64,000 nt of DNA. Origin: Gammaproteobacteria bacterium. GTDB taxonomy: Bacteria; Pseudomonadota; Gammaproteobacteria; Nevskiales; Nevskiaceae. The notes below the pieces were generated by a model that saw nothing but the letters and a program-made list of their open reading frames with translations, was not told the DNA's origin and made no database searches. Position numbers and translations under genes: made by a program. How positions within the stretch are numbered: position 1 is the stretch's first letter; each line of letters begins with the position of its first letter. Of the stretch, positions 45,738 through 55,563 are shown one piece after another. Where the stretch lies: assembly GCA_026398815.1 (NCBI GenBank), contig JAPLSA010000002.1:1-64000 (forward strand), given 5' to 3'.

Positions 45738-46544
45738 TCAGCCGGCCCAGGCACGCTGCACCATGATCGCGGCGGCCACCAGGCTCAGCAGGCCGAAAGC
45801 CTGCTTCAGCCGGCCCGGCGCAATGCGACCCGCCAGCCGGCTGCCGGTCGCCATGCCAAGTGCGGCACCGCCGGCGAACGGCAGCGCCATCGGCCACAGC
45901 AGATGGCCGGAAACGGCGGCCACGGCGACGCTGCCGGCGGAGACCAGCGCGATCACCGCCAGCGAGGTGCCGACCACGCTGCGCGCGGTGAGATTGGTGT
46001 AGCGGGCCAGGGCCGGCACGATCACGAAGCCGCCGCCCACGCCCAGCGCGCCGCTGAGAACGCCGGACAGCGCGCCGGTGCCGATCAGCGCGCGGGCGCA
46101 GGGCGCGGTCCACTGCAGACGGCCGCGCTCGCCGTCCTGCACGCAGGGCATGCTGCGATCGGGCGTGACCGCCGCCGCGCCCGGTGCGGCATCGCGGATC
46201 ATCCGGATGGCCACCGCTGCCAGCACGGCGGCGAACAGCGCCGTCATCGGCCGTACCGGAATCTGGTGGGCGACCCAGCTGCCGAGCGGCGCGGCCAGCA
46301 CGCCGACAGTGCCGATCAGCGCTGCCGCGCGGTAGCGCAGCTGCCGTTGACGAAACGCCAGCAGCGCACCCAGCGCCGCCGACAGTCCGACGGCGAGCAG
46401 CGCGATCGGGGCTGCCTGCACTACGGTCAGATGCAGGGCGAGGATCAGCAGCGGCATCGCCAGGATGCCGCCGCCAGCGCCGGTCAGCGCCAGCGCCAGC
46501 CCGATCAGCGCACCGAGACCGGCGGTCACCATCGTGGCTTCCAT
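45738..46544 (-). CDS. TauE/SafE-type sulfite exporter or sulfur-compound permease
   Basis: 268 aa, about eight hydrophobic helices, with the duplicated TauE/SafE pattern: LGALIGLALALTGAGGGILAMPLL in the first half and SGVLSGALGVGGGFVIVPALARYTNLTARSVVGTSLAVI in the second. Last gene of the pdo-sqr operon, 5 bases after the sqr stop. By context it most likely removes sulfite, the product of persulfide dioxygenase. Start at ATG 46544; a frame extension upstream overlaps sqr. Confidence 0.88.
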   Translation of the reverse strand: MEATMVTAGLGALIGLALALTGAGGGILAMPLLILALHLTVVQAAPIALLAVGLSAALGALLAFRQRQLRYRAAALIGTVGVLAAPLGSWVAHQIPVRPMTALFAAVLAAVAIRMIRDAAPGAAAVTPDRSMPCVQDGERGRLQWTAPCARALIGTGALSGVLSGALGVGGGFVIVPALARYTNLTARSVVGTSLAVIALVSAGSVAVAAVSGHLLWPMALPFAGGAALGMATGSRLAGRIAPGRLKQAFGLLSLVAAAIMVQRAWAG

Positions 46545-46549
46545 CGACG

Positions 46550-47863
46550 CTAGCGTCCCAGGTCCGGCCGCGCCATCCATTCGCGGCCCTTGAGCATGCC
46601 CTGCCAGTACAGCGGCGGCAGAATGCGTTCCTTCAGCAGCCAGGCCAGCCGCGAGGGCTTGCGGCCGTCGAGCAGCCAGGCCGGGAAGCTCGGCGCCAGC
46701 TTGCCGCCGTAGGTGAATTCAGCCAGCACGATCTTGCCGCGCTCAACCGTCAGCGGGCAGGAGCCGTAGCCGTCGTAGCGGGCGTCGAGCGGCTGGTCGC
46801 GCAGCTGGGCGATGACGTTGTGCGCCACCACCGGCGCCTGCTTGCGCGCGGCGGCAGCGGTCTTGGCATTGCCGGTGTTGCCGGCATCGCCGAGGCCGAA
46901 GACATTGGCGTGGCGCCGGTGCTGCAAGGTGCCGGCATCGACATCGACCCAGCCGGCGGTGTCGGCCAGCGGGCTGGCCTTGATGAAATCCGGTGCCCGC
47001 TGCGGCGGCACCACGTGCAGCAGGTCGAAGGATCGCTGCACGGTCTCGCGGCTGCCGTCGGCGAGCGCCCGGCTGAAAGTGGCGACCCGGCGCGGGCCGT
47101 CGACGGCGGTCAGCGTGTGGCCGAAGCTCAACGTGGCCTCGTAGCGCTTGACGTATTCCATCAGCGCCGGCACGTAGTCGGCGACGCCGAACAGCACCGC
47201 GCCGGCATTCAGGAACTCGATCTTCACGTCGCCGATCCGGCCGTGCCGCCGCCAGTGATCGCCGGACAGGTACAGCGCTTTCTGCGGTGCACCGGCGCAC
47301 TTGATCGGCATCGGCGGCTGCGTGAACAGGGCCTTGCCGCGGCGCAGCGCCTGCACCTGCTGCCAGGTGTACGGCGCCAGGTCGTAGCGATAGTTGGAGG
47401 TGACGCCGTTCTTGCCGAGGGTTTCCGACAGGCCGGGAATCGCTTCCCAGTCGAGCTTCAGGCCAGGGCAGACGATCAGGCTGCGATAGCGGATCGCCCG
47501 GCCGTCTTCCAGCAGCATCGCGTTCTGCTCGGGCTCGAAGGCGGTCACGGCGGCCTTGATCCAGTGCACGCCGCGCGGAATCAGCGCCGCCATCGGGCGC
47601 ACGGTCTGCTCGGCGCGGAACACGCCGGCGCCGACCAGCGTCCAGCCGGGCTGGTAGCAGTGCCGGTCGGCCGGATCGATGATCGCGATGTCGAGCTTCG
47701 GATCGCGGGCCAGCAGGCTGGCGGCGGTGGCGATGCCGGCGGCACCGCCGCCGACGATCACCACGGTGTGGAAGGGATCGCCGTGCGGGCTGCCGCTTGC
47801 ATCGCGGGCCGGGTTGCGGGCAGGGGTGTCGAACGGACGCGGAGTCGGGCTGGCGGCGGACAT
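46550..47863 (-). CDS. sqr: Sulfide:quinone oxidoreductase, SQRDL-like type
   Basis: 437 aa flavoprotein. FAD-binding VVIVGGGAAG at 35-43, catalytic cysteines Cys189 in PMPIKCAGAPQK and Cys369 in YDGYGSCPL, and the second FAD stretch FGLGDAGNTGNAKTAAAA. Both cysteine contexts match the human-type SQR group. Oxidises sulfide to sulfane sulfur (persulfide), passing electrons to the quinone pool. Lies between the persulfide dioxygenase and TauE genes; the quinol produced can be reoxidised by the nearby CydAB. Start at MSAASPTP; the N-terminal 30 residues are variable. Confidence 0.92.
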   Translation of the reverse strand: MSAASPTPRPFDTPARNPARDASGSPHGDPFHTVVIVGGGAAGIATAASLLARDPKLDIAIIDPADRHCYQPGWTLVGAGVFRAEQTVRPMAALIPRGVHWIKAAVTAFEPEQNAMLLEDGRAIRYRSLIVCPGLKLDWEAIPGLSETLGKNGVTSNYRYDLAPYTWQQVQALRRGKALFTQPPMPIKCAGAPQKALYLSGDHWRRHGRIGDVKIEFLNAGAVLFGVADYVPALMEYVKRYEATLSFGHTLTAVDGPRRVATFSRALADGSRETVQRSFDLLHVVPPQRAPDFIKASPLADTAGWVDVDAGTLQHRRHANVFGLGDAGNTGNAKTAAAARKQAPVVAHNVIAQLRDQPLDARYDGYGSCPLTVERGKIVLAEFTYGGKLAPSFPAWLLDGRKPSRLAWLLKERILPPLYWQGMLKGREWMARPDLGR

Positions 47864-47904
47864 GGTCGGGGTTTTGGGCACTTCAGGGGCGGACCGCGGC
47901 GCTT

Positions 47905-48789
47905 TCACAGCGCGTTGAGCGGGATCTTCAGGTAGCGCCGGCCATTGGCTTCCGGCTCCGGCAGCGCGCCGGCGCGCATGTTCACCTGCACCGACGGCAG
48001 GATCAGCACCGGCATCGCCAGCGTCGCGTCGCGAGCCGTGCGCATGGTCACGAAAGCGTCTTCGCTGATGCCGTCGCGGACGTGCACGTTGTGCGCGCGC
48101 TGCTCGGCGACGGTGCTGGTCCAGCTCGGCGCGCGGCCGTTCGGCGGGTAGTCGTGGCACAGGTACAGCGTGGTTTCGGCCGGTAGGCTCAGCACCTTGT
48201 TGATCGAGCGATACAGGCTGCGCGCGTCGCCGCCGGGGAAGTCGCAGCGGGCGGTGCCGTAGTCGGGCATGAACAGGGTGTCGCCGACGAAGGCGGCGTG
48301 GTCGTCGCCATCGCGGACCACATAGCTCAGGCAGGCCGGCGTATGGCCGGGCGTGTGGATGACGCGCGCTTCCAGCGTGCCGATGGTGAAGCGGTCGCCA
48401 TCGTGGAACAGGCGGTCGAACTGGCTGCCGTCGCGGGCGAAGCCTGGCTCGGCGTTGAACAACTCGCCGAACACCGTCTGGACGGTGCGGATCTGGTCGC
48501 CGATCGCGATCCGGCCGCCCAGCCGCTCGCGCAGGTAATGGGCCGCCGACAGGTGATCGGCGTGGACATGGGTTTCCAGATGCCACTGCACGGTGGCGCC
48601 GAGTTCGCCGATGCGCCGGATCAGTGCGTCGGCCGAGGTGGTAGCGGTGCGGCCGGACTTCGGGTCGTAGTCGAGCACGCTGTCGACGATCGCGCAGTGC
48701 TGCGTGCTGCGGTCGAGCACGAGGTAGCTGATCGTCGAGGTGGCGGGGTCGAAGTGCGCTTCGACCGCAAGGCGCGAGGCCGTGTTCAT
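47905..48789 (-). CDS. pdo: Persulfide dioxygenase, MBL-fold (Blh/ETHE1-like)
   Basis: 294 aa metallo-beta-lactamase fold. Metal motif THVHADH at 73-79, VIHTPGHTPACLSYVV, and GDTLFMPDYGTARCDFPGGDARSLYRSI, the signature of ETHE1/Blh persulfide dioxygenases. Oxidises glutathione persulfide to sulfite and GSH. First gene of pdo-sqr-tauE. An AGGAG lies 8 bases before the ATG. Upstream are a sigma54-like promoter and phased CTGCCA repeats, shared with cydA. The symbol follows usage for this enzyme group. Confidence 0.92.
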   Translation of the reverse strand: MNTASRLAVEAHFDPATSTISYLVLDRSTQHCAIVDSVLDYDPKSGRTATTSADALIRRIGELGATVQWHLETHVHADHLSAAHYLRERLGGRIAIGDQIRTVQTVFGELFNAEPGFARDGSQFDRLFHDGDRFTIGTLEARVIHTPGHTPACLSYVVRDGDDHAAFVGDTLFMPDYGTARCDFPGGDARSLYRSINKVLSLPAETTLYLCHDYPPNGRAPSWTSTVAEQRAHNVHVRDGISEDAFVTMRTARDATLAMPVLILPSVQVNMRAGALPEPEANGRRYLKIPLNAL

Positions 48790-48834
48790 CGGAAAGACTC
48801 CTGTGGCGTCGCTGCGAGCGGCGGATGGCGGATT

Positions 48835-48853
48835 GCAGCCACGCGTCGTGCCA
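48835..48853 (-). promoter_or_regulatory. Candidate sigma54 promoter of pdo-sqr-tauE
   Basis: Minus-strand text TGGCACGACGCGTGGCTGC contains a perfect -24 element TGGCACG (complement of 48847-48853), followed by TGGC as -12 element. The GG to GC distance is 11 rather than the canonical 10 bases, so this is a candidate only. It lies about 50 bases before the pdo start and downstream of the repeat array, as expected for a sigma54 activator target. Confidence 0.45.
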
Positions 48854-48912
48854 GCTCGCGACGTCGGCGCAAGCGTTTGAATCAGCGAAGATTCCCGGAT
48901 CAGGACGGCATC

Positions 48913-48975
48913 TGGCAGCGACTGTGGCAGCGCCGGACCTGACAGTTTCGGCAGACGCTGGCAGCGGATTGGCAG
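48913..48975. promoter_or_regulatory. Phased TGGCAG repeats, candidate FisR activator sites (pdo side)
   Basis: TGGCAG occurs at 48913-48918, 48925-48930, 48959-48964 and 48970-48975, with a one-mismatch copy CGGCAG at 48949-48954. Steps of 12, 10 and 11 bases put copies on one DNA face. Read toward pdo each is CTGCCA. They lie 60-120 bases upstream of the sigma54-like promoter, the usual range for bacterial enhancer sites. Confidence 0.6.
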
Positions 48976-49038
48976 TGCGCCGGATCGGCGCTAGGCTGCC
49001 TGCCGGCGCAGCGGGCGCCAGAACCGGCGGACCCTGCG

Positions 49039-50349
<1,311 letters not shown>

Positions 50350-50371
50350 ACGGTCGAACCGCCGGGCGCTG

Positions 50372-50428
50372 CTGCCAGGACACTGCCAGCCACTGCCAAT
50401 TTTCCGGTGACGCCGGCAGGGCTGGCAG
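50372..50428. promoter_or_regulatory. Phased CTGCCA repeats, candidate FisR activator sites (cyd side)
   Basis: CTGCCA occurs at 50372-50377, 50383-50388 and 50393-50398 (steps of 11 and 10), then inverted copies CGGCAG (50414-50419) and TGGCAG (50423-50428). The first three reproduce the spacing of the three distal copies upstream of pdo. They lie between the fisR stop and a sigma54-like sequence before cydA. Confidence 0.6.
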
Positions 50429-50502
50429 CGCAGCGCCGCATCGCCTCCCGTGGGATGGCGGCAAGCTGCTGATCCGAAAGAAATTGCCATCGAGCGCCGG
50501 CA

Positions 50503-50517
50503 TGGCATGCGGTTTGT
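50503..50517 (+). promoter_or_regulatory. Candidate sigma54 promoter of cydAB
   Basis: TGGCATG (50503-50509), 4 bases, then TTGT (50514-50517): compared with TGGCACG-N4-TTGC it has one mismatch in each element and the canonical 10 bases between GG and the -12 G. It lies 75-105 bases downstream of the repeat array and about 110 bases before the cydA start. Confidence 0.45.
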
Positions 50518-50625
50518 GATGAAGAGCCGGCGATGCGCTTCCGCGCACGGCCGGCCGAGCTTTTCCGGTCGGGTGGGTTCCGGGATGCGGTCATCGATTT
50601 CCGCTTTTCCAGAGGAGCATTCGAC

Positions 50626-51963
50626 ATGGACGATCCGCTGTTGCTGGCCCGCATCCAGTTCGCGGCCAACATCACCTTTCACATCCTGTTTCCGACCTTG
50701 TCGATCGCCCTCGGCTGGGCGCTGCTGCTGTTCCGCCTGCGCTACACCCGGACCGGCGACGAGCGCTGGATGTCGCTGTACCGCTTCTGGGTGAAGATCT
50801 TCGCGCTGTGCTTCGCGCTCGGCGTGGTCAGCGGCATCACCATGAGTTTCCAGTTCGGCACCAACTGGCCGGGCTTCATGAACACGGTCGGCAACATCGC
50901 CGGCCCGCTGCTGGCCTACGAGGTGCTGACCGCGTTCTTCCTCGAGGCGACCTTCCTGTCGATCATGCTGTTCGGCATGAACCGGGTCAGCGCGCGGGTT
51001 CACACGCTGGCGACCGCGCTGGTCTGCTTCGGCACCACGCTGTCGGCGTTCTGGATTCTGGTGCTGAACAGCTGGATGCAGACCCCGGTCGGCTTCGAGA
51101 TGCGCGACGGCGTGGCCCATGCCACCGACTGGCTGGCGATCCTGTCGAACCCGTCGCTGCCGTACCGGTTCGTGCACATGCTGATCGCCAGCGCGCTGAC
51201 CGTCGCGTTCCTGATCGCCGGCCTGTCGGCCTACCGGCTGCTGCGCCGCGATCGTGGCCCGGAAGTGACGCTGGGCCTGAAGGTCGGCGTCTACGCGGCG
51301 GCGGCGCTGATTCCGCTGCAGATCGTGGTGGGCGATCTGCATGGCCTCAACACCCTGCATCACCAGCCGGCCAAGGTGGCGGCGATGGAGGGCCTGTGGG
51401 ACACCACTGCGGGCGCGCCGGCCGTGCTGTTCGCGATTCCCGATGAAGCGGCACAGCGCAACCGCTACGAGATCGCGATTCCGAAGCTGGCCTCGCTGTA
51501 CCTCGTCCACGATGCCGACGGCGTGGTCCGCGGCCTCAAGGACTTCGAGCGGCATCCCCGGATGACGCCGGTGTTCTGGTCGTTCCGGGTGATGGTCGGT
51601 GTCGGCCTTTTGATGCTGGCGGTGTCGTGGCTATCGGCCGCTGCGCTGCGACGTGGCCCGTTGCCGACCTGGTTGCTGAAGGCGCTGACGGCGATGAGTT
51701 TCTCCGGCTGGTTCGCTGTGGTGGCCGGCTGGTGGGTCACCGAGATCGGCCGCCAGCCCTGGCTGGTGACCGGCGTGCTGACCGCCGCCGATGCCGCGTC
51801 CAGCGTGCCGGCACCGCTGATCGCGACCTCGCTGGTGATGTATCTGGCGCTGTACGCCGTGCTGATCGTGGCCTTCGTCTCGGCCGTCTTCCATCTGGCC
51901 CGCAAGGGCACGCCCCCCGCGCATGGCGAAGCCGCCGTGCCGCTTGCCGGAGCCCTGCCATGA
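50626..51963 (+). CDS. cydA: Cytochrome bd-type quinol oxidase subunit I, CIO type
   Basis: 445 aa, shorter than E. coli CydA because the Q-loop is short, as in cyanide-insensitive oxidases. Haem ligands and key residues align in number with E. coli: His19 (NITFHILFP), Glu99 and Glu107 (YEVLTAFFLEATF), His184 (RFVHML), Arg321/Met323 (FWSFRVMVG) and GWWVTEIGRQPW near 368-379. Reduces O2 with quinol. bd oxidases are known to resist sulfide, fitting a place beside the sulfide operon. AGAGGAG 8 bases before the ATG; preceded by candidate FisR sites. Confidence 0.94.
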   Translation: MDDPLLLARIQFAANITFHILFPTLSIALGWALLLFRLRYTRTGDERWMSLYRFWVKIFALCFALGVVSGITMSFQFGTNWPGFMNTVGNIAGPLLAYEVLTAFFLEATFLSIMLFGMNRVSARVHTLATALVCFGTTLSAFWILVLNSWMQTPVGFEMRDGVAHATDWLAILSNPSLPYRFVHMLIASALTVAFLIAGLSAYRLLRRDRGPEVTLGLKVGVYAAAALIPLQIVVGDLHGLNTLHHQPAKVAAMEGLWDTTAGAPAVLFAIPDEAAQRNRYEIAIPKLASLYLVHDADGVVRGLKDFERHPRMTPVFWSFRVMVGVGLLMLAVSWLSAAALRRGPLPTWLLKALTAMSFSGWFAVVAGWWVTEIGRQPWLVTGVLTAADAASSVPAPLIATSLVMYLALYAVLIVAFVSAVFHLARKGTPPAHGEAAVPLAGALP

Positions 51964-53015
51964 ATCCTCTCGAAGCTGTGCCTGCCGGCCTGACCGGCGC
52001 CGCGTTCTGGCTGCCGCTGATCTTCGTCTGCCTGATGGGGCTGGCGATGCTGCTGTACGTGATTCTCGACGGCTACGACCTTGGCGTCGGCATCTGGCTG
52101 CAGCGCGCCGAGCCCGCGCAGCGGGACCGGATGATCGCCGCGATCGGTCCGTTCTGGGATGCCAACGAAACCTGGCTGGTGCTCGGCGTCGGCCTGCTGC
52201 TGGTGGCGTTTCCGCTGGCCCATGGCGTGATCCTCGGCGCGCTGTACCTGCCGGTGGCGCTGATGCTGGTCGGCCTGATCCTGCGCGGCGTGGCCTTCGA
52301 CTTCCGCGCCAAGGTGAAGTCGGAGAAAAAGGCGCGCTGGGACCTGGCCTTCCACGCCGGCTCGCTGCTCGCCTCGCTCGCCCAGGGCACCATGCTCGGC
52401 CAGCTGATCACCGGCTTCGACGCGTCGCCGGCCGGGCTGCTGTTCTCGATCTTCATCGGCCTTGGCCTGGCCGCCGGCTATGCGCTGCTGGGTGCCAGCT
52501 GGCTGATCCTGAAGACCGAAGGCGCGCTGCAACTGCGGGCGCTGCGCTGGGCGCGGCTGTCGGCCTGGGGTACCGGCGCCGGCATCGCGGCGGTGTCGAT
52601 CGCGACGCCGATGGTCAGCCCGTCAATCTTCGCCAAGTGGTTCTCGCTGCCGCAGTTCTTCGCATTGCTGCCGATCCCTCTGGCCTCGCTGGCGATGTTC
52701 GTGCTGCTGCAGGTGTTCCTGTCGCGGCTCAAGGTCGACGCCGGCAGCGGCAACGCCAACGGTCTGCGCCGCTGGTCCTGGGGGCCGTTCGCCTGCAGCG
52801 TGTCGCTGTTCGTGCTGGCTTTCTTCGGTCTCGCCTACAGCCTGTTCCCGTATCTGGTGCCGGACCGGATCACCATCTGGAACGCGGCGGCGGCGCCGGA
52901 AGCGCTGATGGTGATGCTGGTTGGCGCGCTGCTGGTGCTGCCGGCGATCCTCGGCTACACGGCGTTCGCCTACCGGGTGTTTCGCGGCAAGGCTTCGGAT
53001 CTCCATTACGGGTGA
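51960..53015 (+). CDS. cydB: Cytochrome bd-type quinol oxidase subunit II
   Basis: 351 aa with about eight hydrophobic helices. LLYVILDGYDLGVGIW, GPFWDANETWLVLGVGLL and ILRGVAFDFRAK are CydB hallmarks. Partner of CydA in the quinol oxidase. ATGA overlap with cydA. A perfect 7-base hairpin (ACGGGTG at 53008-53014 and CACCCGT at 53026-53032) spans the stop codon but has no T-run. No cydX-like small gene is visible in the following 110 bases. Confidence 0.94.
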   Translation: MNPLEAVPAGLTGAAFWLPLIFVCLMGLAMLLYVILDGYDLGVGIWLQRAEPAQRDRMIAAIGPFWDANETWLVLGVGLLLVAFPLAHGVILGALYLPVALMLVGLILRGVAFDFRAKVKSEKKARWDLAFHAGSLLASLAQGTMLGQLITGFDASPAGLLFSIFIGLGLAAGYALLGASWLILKTEGALQLRALRWARLSAWGTGAGIAAVSIATPMVSPSIFAKWFSLPQFFALLPIPLASLAMFVLLQVFLSRLKVDAGSGNANGLRRWSWGPFACSVSLFVLAFFGLAYSLFPYLVPDRITIWNAAAAPEALMVMLVGALLVLPAILGYTAFAYRVFRGKASDLHYG

Positions 53016-53126
53016 CTGCCGGAGGCACCCGTTCGGAGCGGCTCACGATGGGTTAGCAGACTTACCGTGACCGCCTTGGGCATCATCGCGGCCACGCTCC
53101 TCTTTTGGCCGAAACTGCCCGCCTCC

Positions 53127-55439
53127 ATGGAAAACCTCGATCTGCTGCCCGTCATCATCGGTGTCGGCGACATTACCGATCGCCCGGACAAGGGCCAGTC
53201 CGGCCTGGAGCCGCTGCGGCTGATCGAAGTGGCCGCGCGGGCCGCCGATGCCGACGCCGGCGGCGGCTGGCTGGCGAAGCTGGATCGCCTGTACGTGGTG
53301 CCGCAGCTGACCTGGCCGTACGCCGATCTGCCGGGTCTGGTGTCGAGCGCGCTCGGCATCGCGCCGACCGTGGTGCCGACCGAGGGCATCAGCGGCGATT
53401 CGCCGGTGCGCTATCTGAGCCAGGCAGCGGTGGAGATCGCCAGCGGTCGTTCGGTGGCGGCGCTGATCTGTGGTGCCGAAGCCTTCGGCTCGCTGCGCGC
53501 CGCTGCCGCCCAGCGCAAGGCGCCGGATGGCTGGACGCCGGGTGGCAAGGCGGCGCCGTTGATCGATGGGTCTTCATACGTCACCAAGCTGGCCGCGAAG
53601 TACGGGCTCAAGGACCCGACCGAGGTCTACACGCTGTACGAGAACGCGTTGCGCGCCGCCAACGGCCTGACCGCCGAGGCATCGACCGCCGAATCGGCCG
53701 CGCTGTGGGCGCAGTACGCGGCGGTGGCGGCGACCAACGCCTACGCCTGGGACCGCGCCGGCCATGATCCGGCTGCAATCGCCACGGCCTCGTCGAAGAA
53801 TCGGCCGATCAGCTATCCCTACGTCAAGCGGATGGTCGCGCAGCTGTACGTGAACCAGGGCGCGGCGGTGATCGTCACCTCGCGTGCGGCGGCGCTGGCG
53901 GCCGGCGTGCCGGCTTCAAAGCTGGTCTATGTCGGCTCCGGTGCCGGGGCTTCGGACATCGACGACTTCCTGTCGCGACCGGGCTATGCCGAATGCCTGC
54001 CGATGGAGCTGGCGCTGACCGAGGCGCTGAAGGCAAACGGCTTGAGCGGTCGCGATGTCGATGCCGCCGAGATCTATTCCTGCTTCCCGTGCATTCCGAA
54101 GCTGGCGCTGAAAGCGATCGGCGGCCTGCGCGATGGCGTGGTGCCGAGCGTCACCGGGGGCTTGAGCTTCTTCGGTGGCCCGCTTGGCGATTTCATGAGC
54201 CACGCGATCACCGCGATGACCCGGGTGCTGCGCGCCGGCAGCGCCCACAGCGGCCTGCTGTACGGCAACGGCGGTTATGTGACCAAGCATTTCGCGGCTG
54301 TGCTGCTGCGCGATCCGCCGGCCGCCCTGCCGGTCAGCCTTGATCTGAACGACACGGTCGCCGCCCGCCGCGCCAGCCTGCCGGCGCTGCGGCTGTTTGA
54401 CGACTACGAGGGGCCGGCCACGGTCGAAACCTATCTGGTCAAGTTCGATTCCAGCGGCGACCCGCAGCTGGCATCGATCGTCGCCCGCACGCCGGACGGC
54501 GCCCGCACCGTGGCATTGCTGCATGCGCACGACTATCGCGGCCAGGCGCTGCTGATCAATGGCGCTCGCGAGCCGATCGGCCTGCCGGGACAGATCGCCA
54601 AGGTCGACGGCCTGATGCAGTGGACCTTCGACGACGCGGTGCTGCCGCCGGTCGGCGCGCCGGGCAGTCCGGTGTTGCTGGAGCGTCGTGATGGTCATGT
54701 CGCCGTGGTGACCTTGAACCGGCCGCTGCGGATGAACTCGGTCAATGCGCGGCTGGCGCGGGCGATCGCCGAGATCATCCAGGTGACTGAGGCGGACCCG
54801 ACGATTCGCGTCGTGGTGTTCGCATCGTCGCGGCCGGAAGTGTTCTGCGCCGGGCTCGATCTGTCGGCGCTGTCGAACCCGCGCGCGCTGCAGGAGCTGA
54901 TGCGCATCGAGGGCGGCTTCGCCGGCTATGTCAACGCCGTGCGCAGCAAGCCGTGGATCGCGGCGGTGCGTGGCCAGGCGCTGGGCGGCGGTTTCGAGCT
55001 GGCGTTGGCCAGCGAGCTGATCGTGGCCGCCGACGACAGCCAGTTCGGTCTGCCGGAAGTGAAGCGCGGCATCATCGCCGCCGCCGGCGGTGTCGCCCGG
55101 CTGCCGCGGGCACTGCCGCGCAATCTGGCCGCCCAGGCGGTGCTGACTGGCGAGCCGATGTCCGCCGAGCTGCTGCACCGGCATCGCGTCGTCAACGCGC
55201 TGGCGCCGGCCGATCAGGTGATCGACACGGCGGTCGCGCTGGCGCAGCGGATCGCCGCCAATGCGCCGCTGGCGATCGCCGAAAGCCTGAAGCTGCTGAA
55301 GCTCGGCGTCGACGTTTCGGACGCCGAGCTGTCGCGGCTCAGCATGGAAGCCGGCGCCCGGCTGATGGGCACCGCCGACGCCCGCGAAGGCGGCCAGGCG
55401 TTCATGGAAAAGCGCGCGCCGGTCTGGAAGGGCAAGTGA
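53127..55439 (+). CDS. Fusion of thiolase-like domain and enoyl-CoA hydratase/isomerase
   Basis: 770 aa. Residues about 5-495 resemble the atypical acetyl-CoA acetyltransferase group related to thiolases (VIIGVGDITDRP, ICGAEAFGS with Cys115, AEIYSCFPCIPKLAL, GGLSFFGGPLGDFMSHAI, GNGGYVTKHFAAV). Residues about 513-770 are a crotonase: VVTLNRPLRMNS, FCAGLDLSAL and VRGQALGGGFELALASELIVAADDSQFGLPEVKRGI. The usual thiolase CxG end motif is replaced (GNGGY), so thiolytic activity is doubtful. Start uncertain: a GTG at 53067 gives 20 more residues. Likely acts on acyl-CoA; pathway unknown. Confidence 0.83.
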   Translation: MENLDLLPVIIGVGDITDRPDKGQSGLEPLRLIEVAARAADADAGGGWLAKLDRLYVVPQLTWPYADLPGLVSSALGIAPTVVPTEGISGDSPVRYLSQAAVEIASGRSVAALICGAEAFGSLRAAAAQRKAPDGWTPGGKAAPLIDGSSYVTKLAAKYGLKDPTEVYTLYENALRAANGLTAEASTAESAALWAQYAAVAATNAYAWDRAGHDPAAIATASSKNRPISYPYVKRMVAQLYVNQGAAVIVTSRAAALAAGVPASKLVYVGSGAGASDIDDFLSRPGYAECLPMELALTEALKANGLSGRDVDAAEIYSCFPCIPKLALKAIGGLRDGVVPSVTGGLSFFGGPLGDFMSHAITAMTRVLRAGSAHSGLLYGNGGYVTKHFAAVLLRDPPAALPVSLDLNDTVAARRASLPALRLFDDYEGPATVETYLVKFDSSGDPQLASIVARTPDGARTVALLHAHDYRGQALLINGAREPIGLPGQIAKVDGLMQWTFDDAVLPPVGAPGSPVLLERRDGHVAVVTLNRPLRMNSVNARLARAIAEIIQVTEADPTIRVVVFASSRPEVFCAGLDLSALSNPRALQELMRIEGGFAGYVNAVRSKPWIAAVRGQALGGGFELALASELIVAADDSQFGLPEVKRGIIAAAGGVARLPRALPRNLAAQAVLTGEPMSAELLHRHRVVNALAPADQVIDTAVALAQRIAANAPLAIAESLKLLKLGVDVSDAELSRLSMEAGARLMGTADAREGGQAFMEKRAPVWKGK

Positions 55440-55563
55440 GCGCCGGCCGGCCCGCCGAGCCGCTAACGGCGCGGCCGGGGCGCGCCGTATAGTCGCGGCA
55501 GGCGCCCGCAGCGCCCGACCGGGCCGACAGAGCCCCGCCGCCAATATCGAGGAGTGAACCGCA

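Noticed and set aside
53016-53126. Possible cydX-like small gene after cydB
   Set aside because: The short ATG frame there ends after two codons, and no 25-40 codon hydrophobic frame is present.
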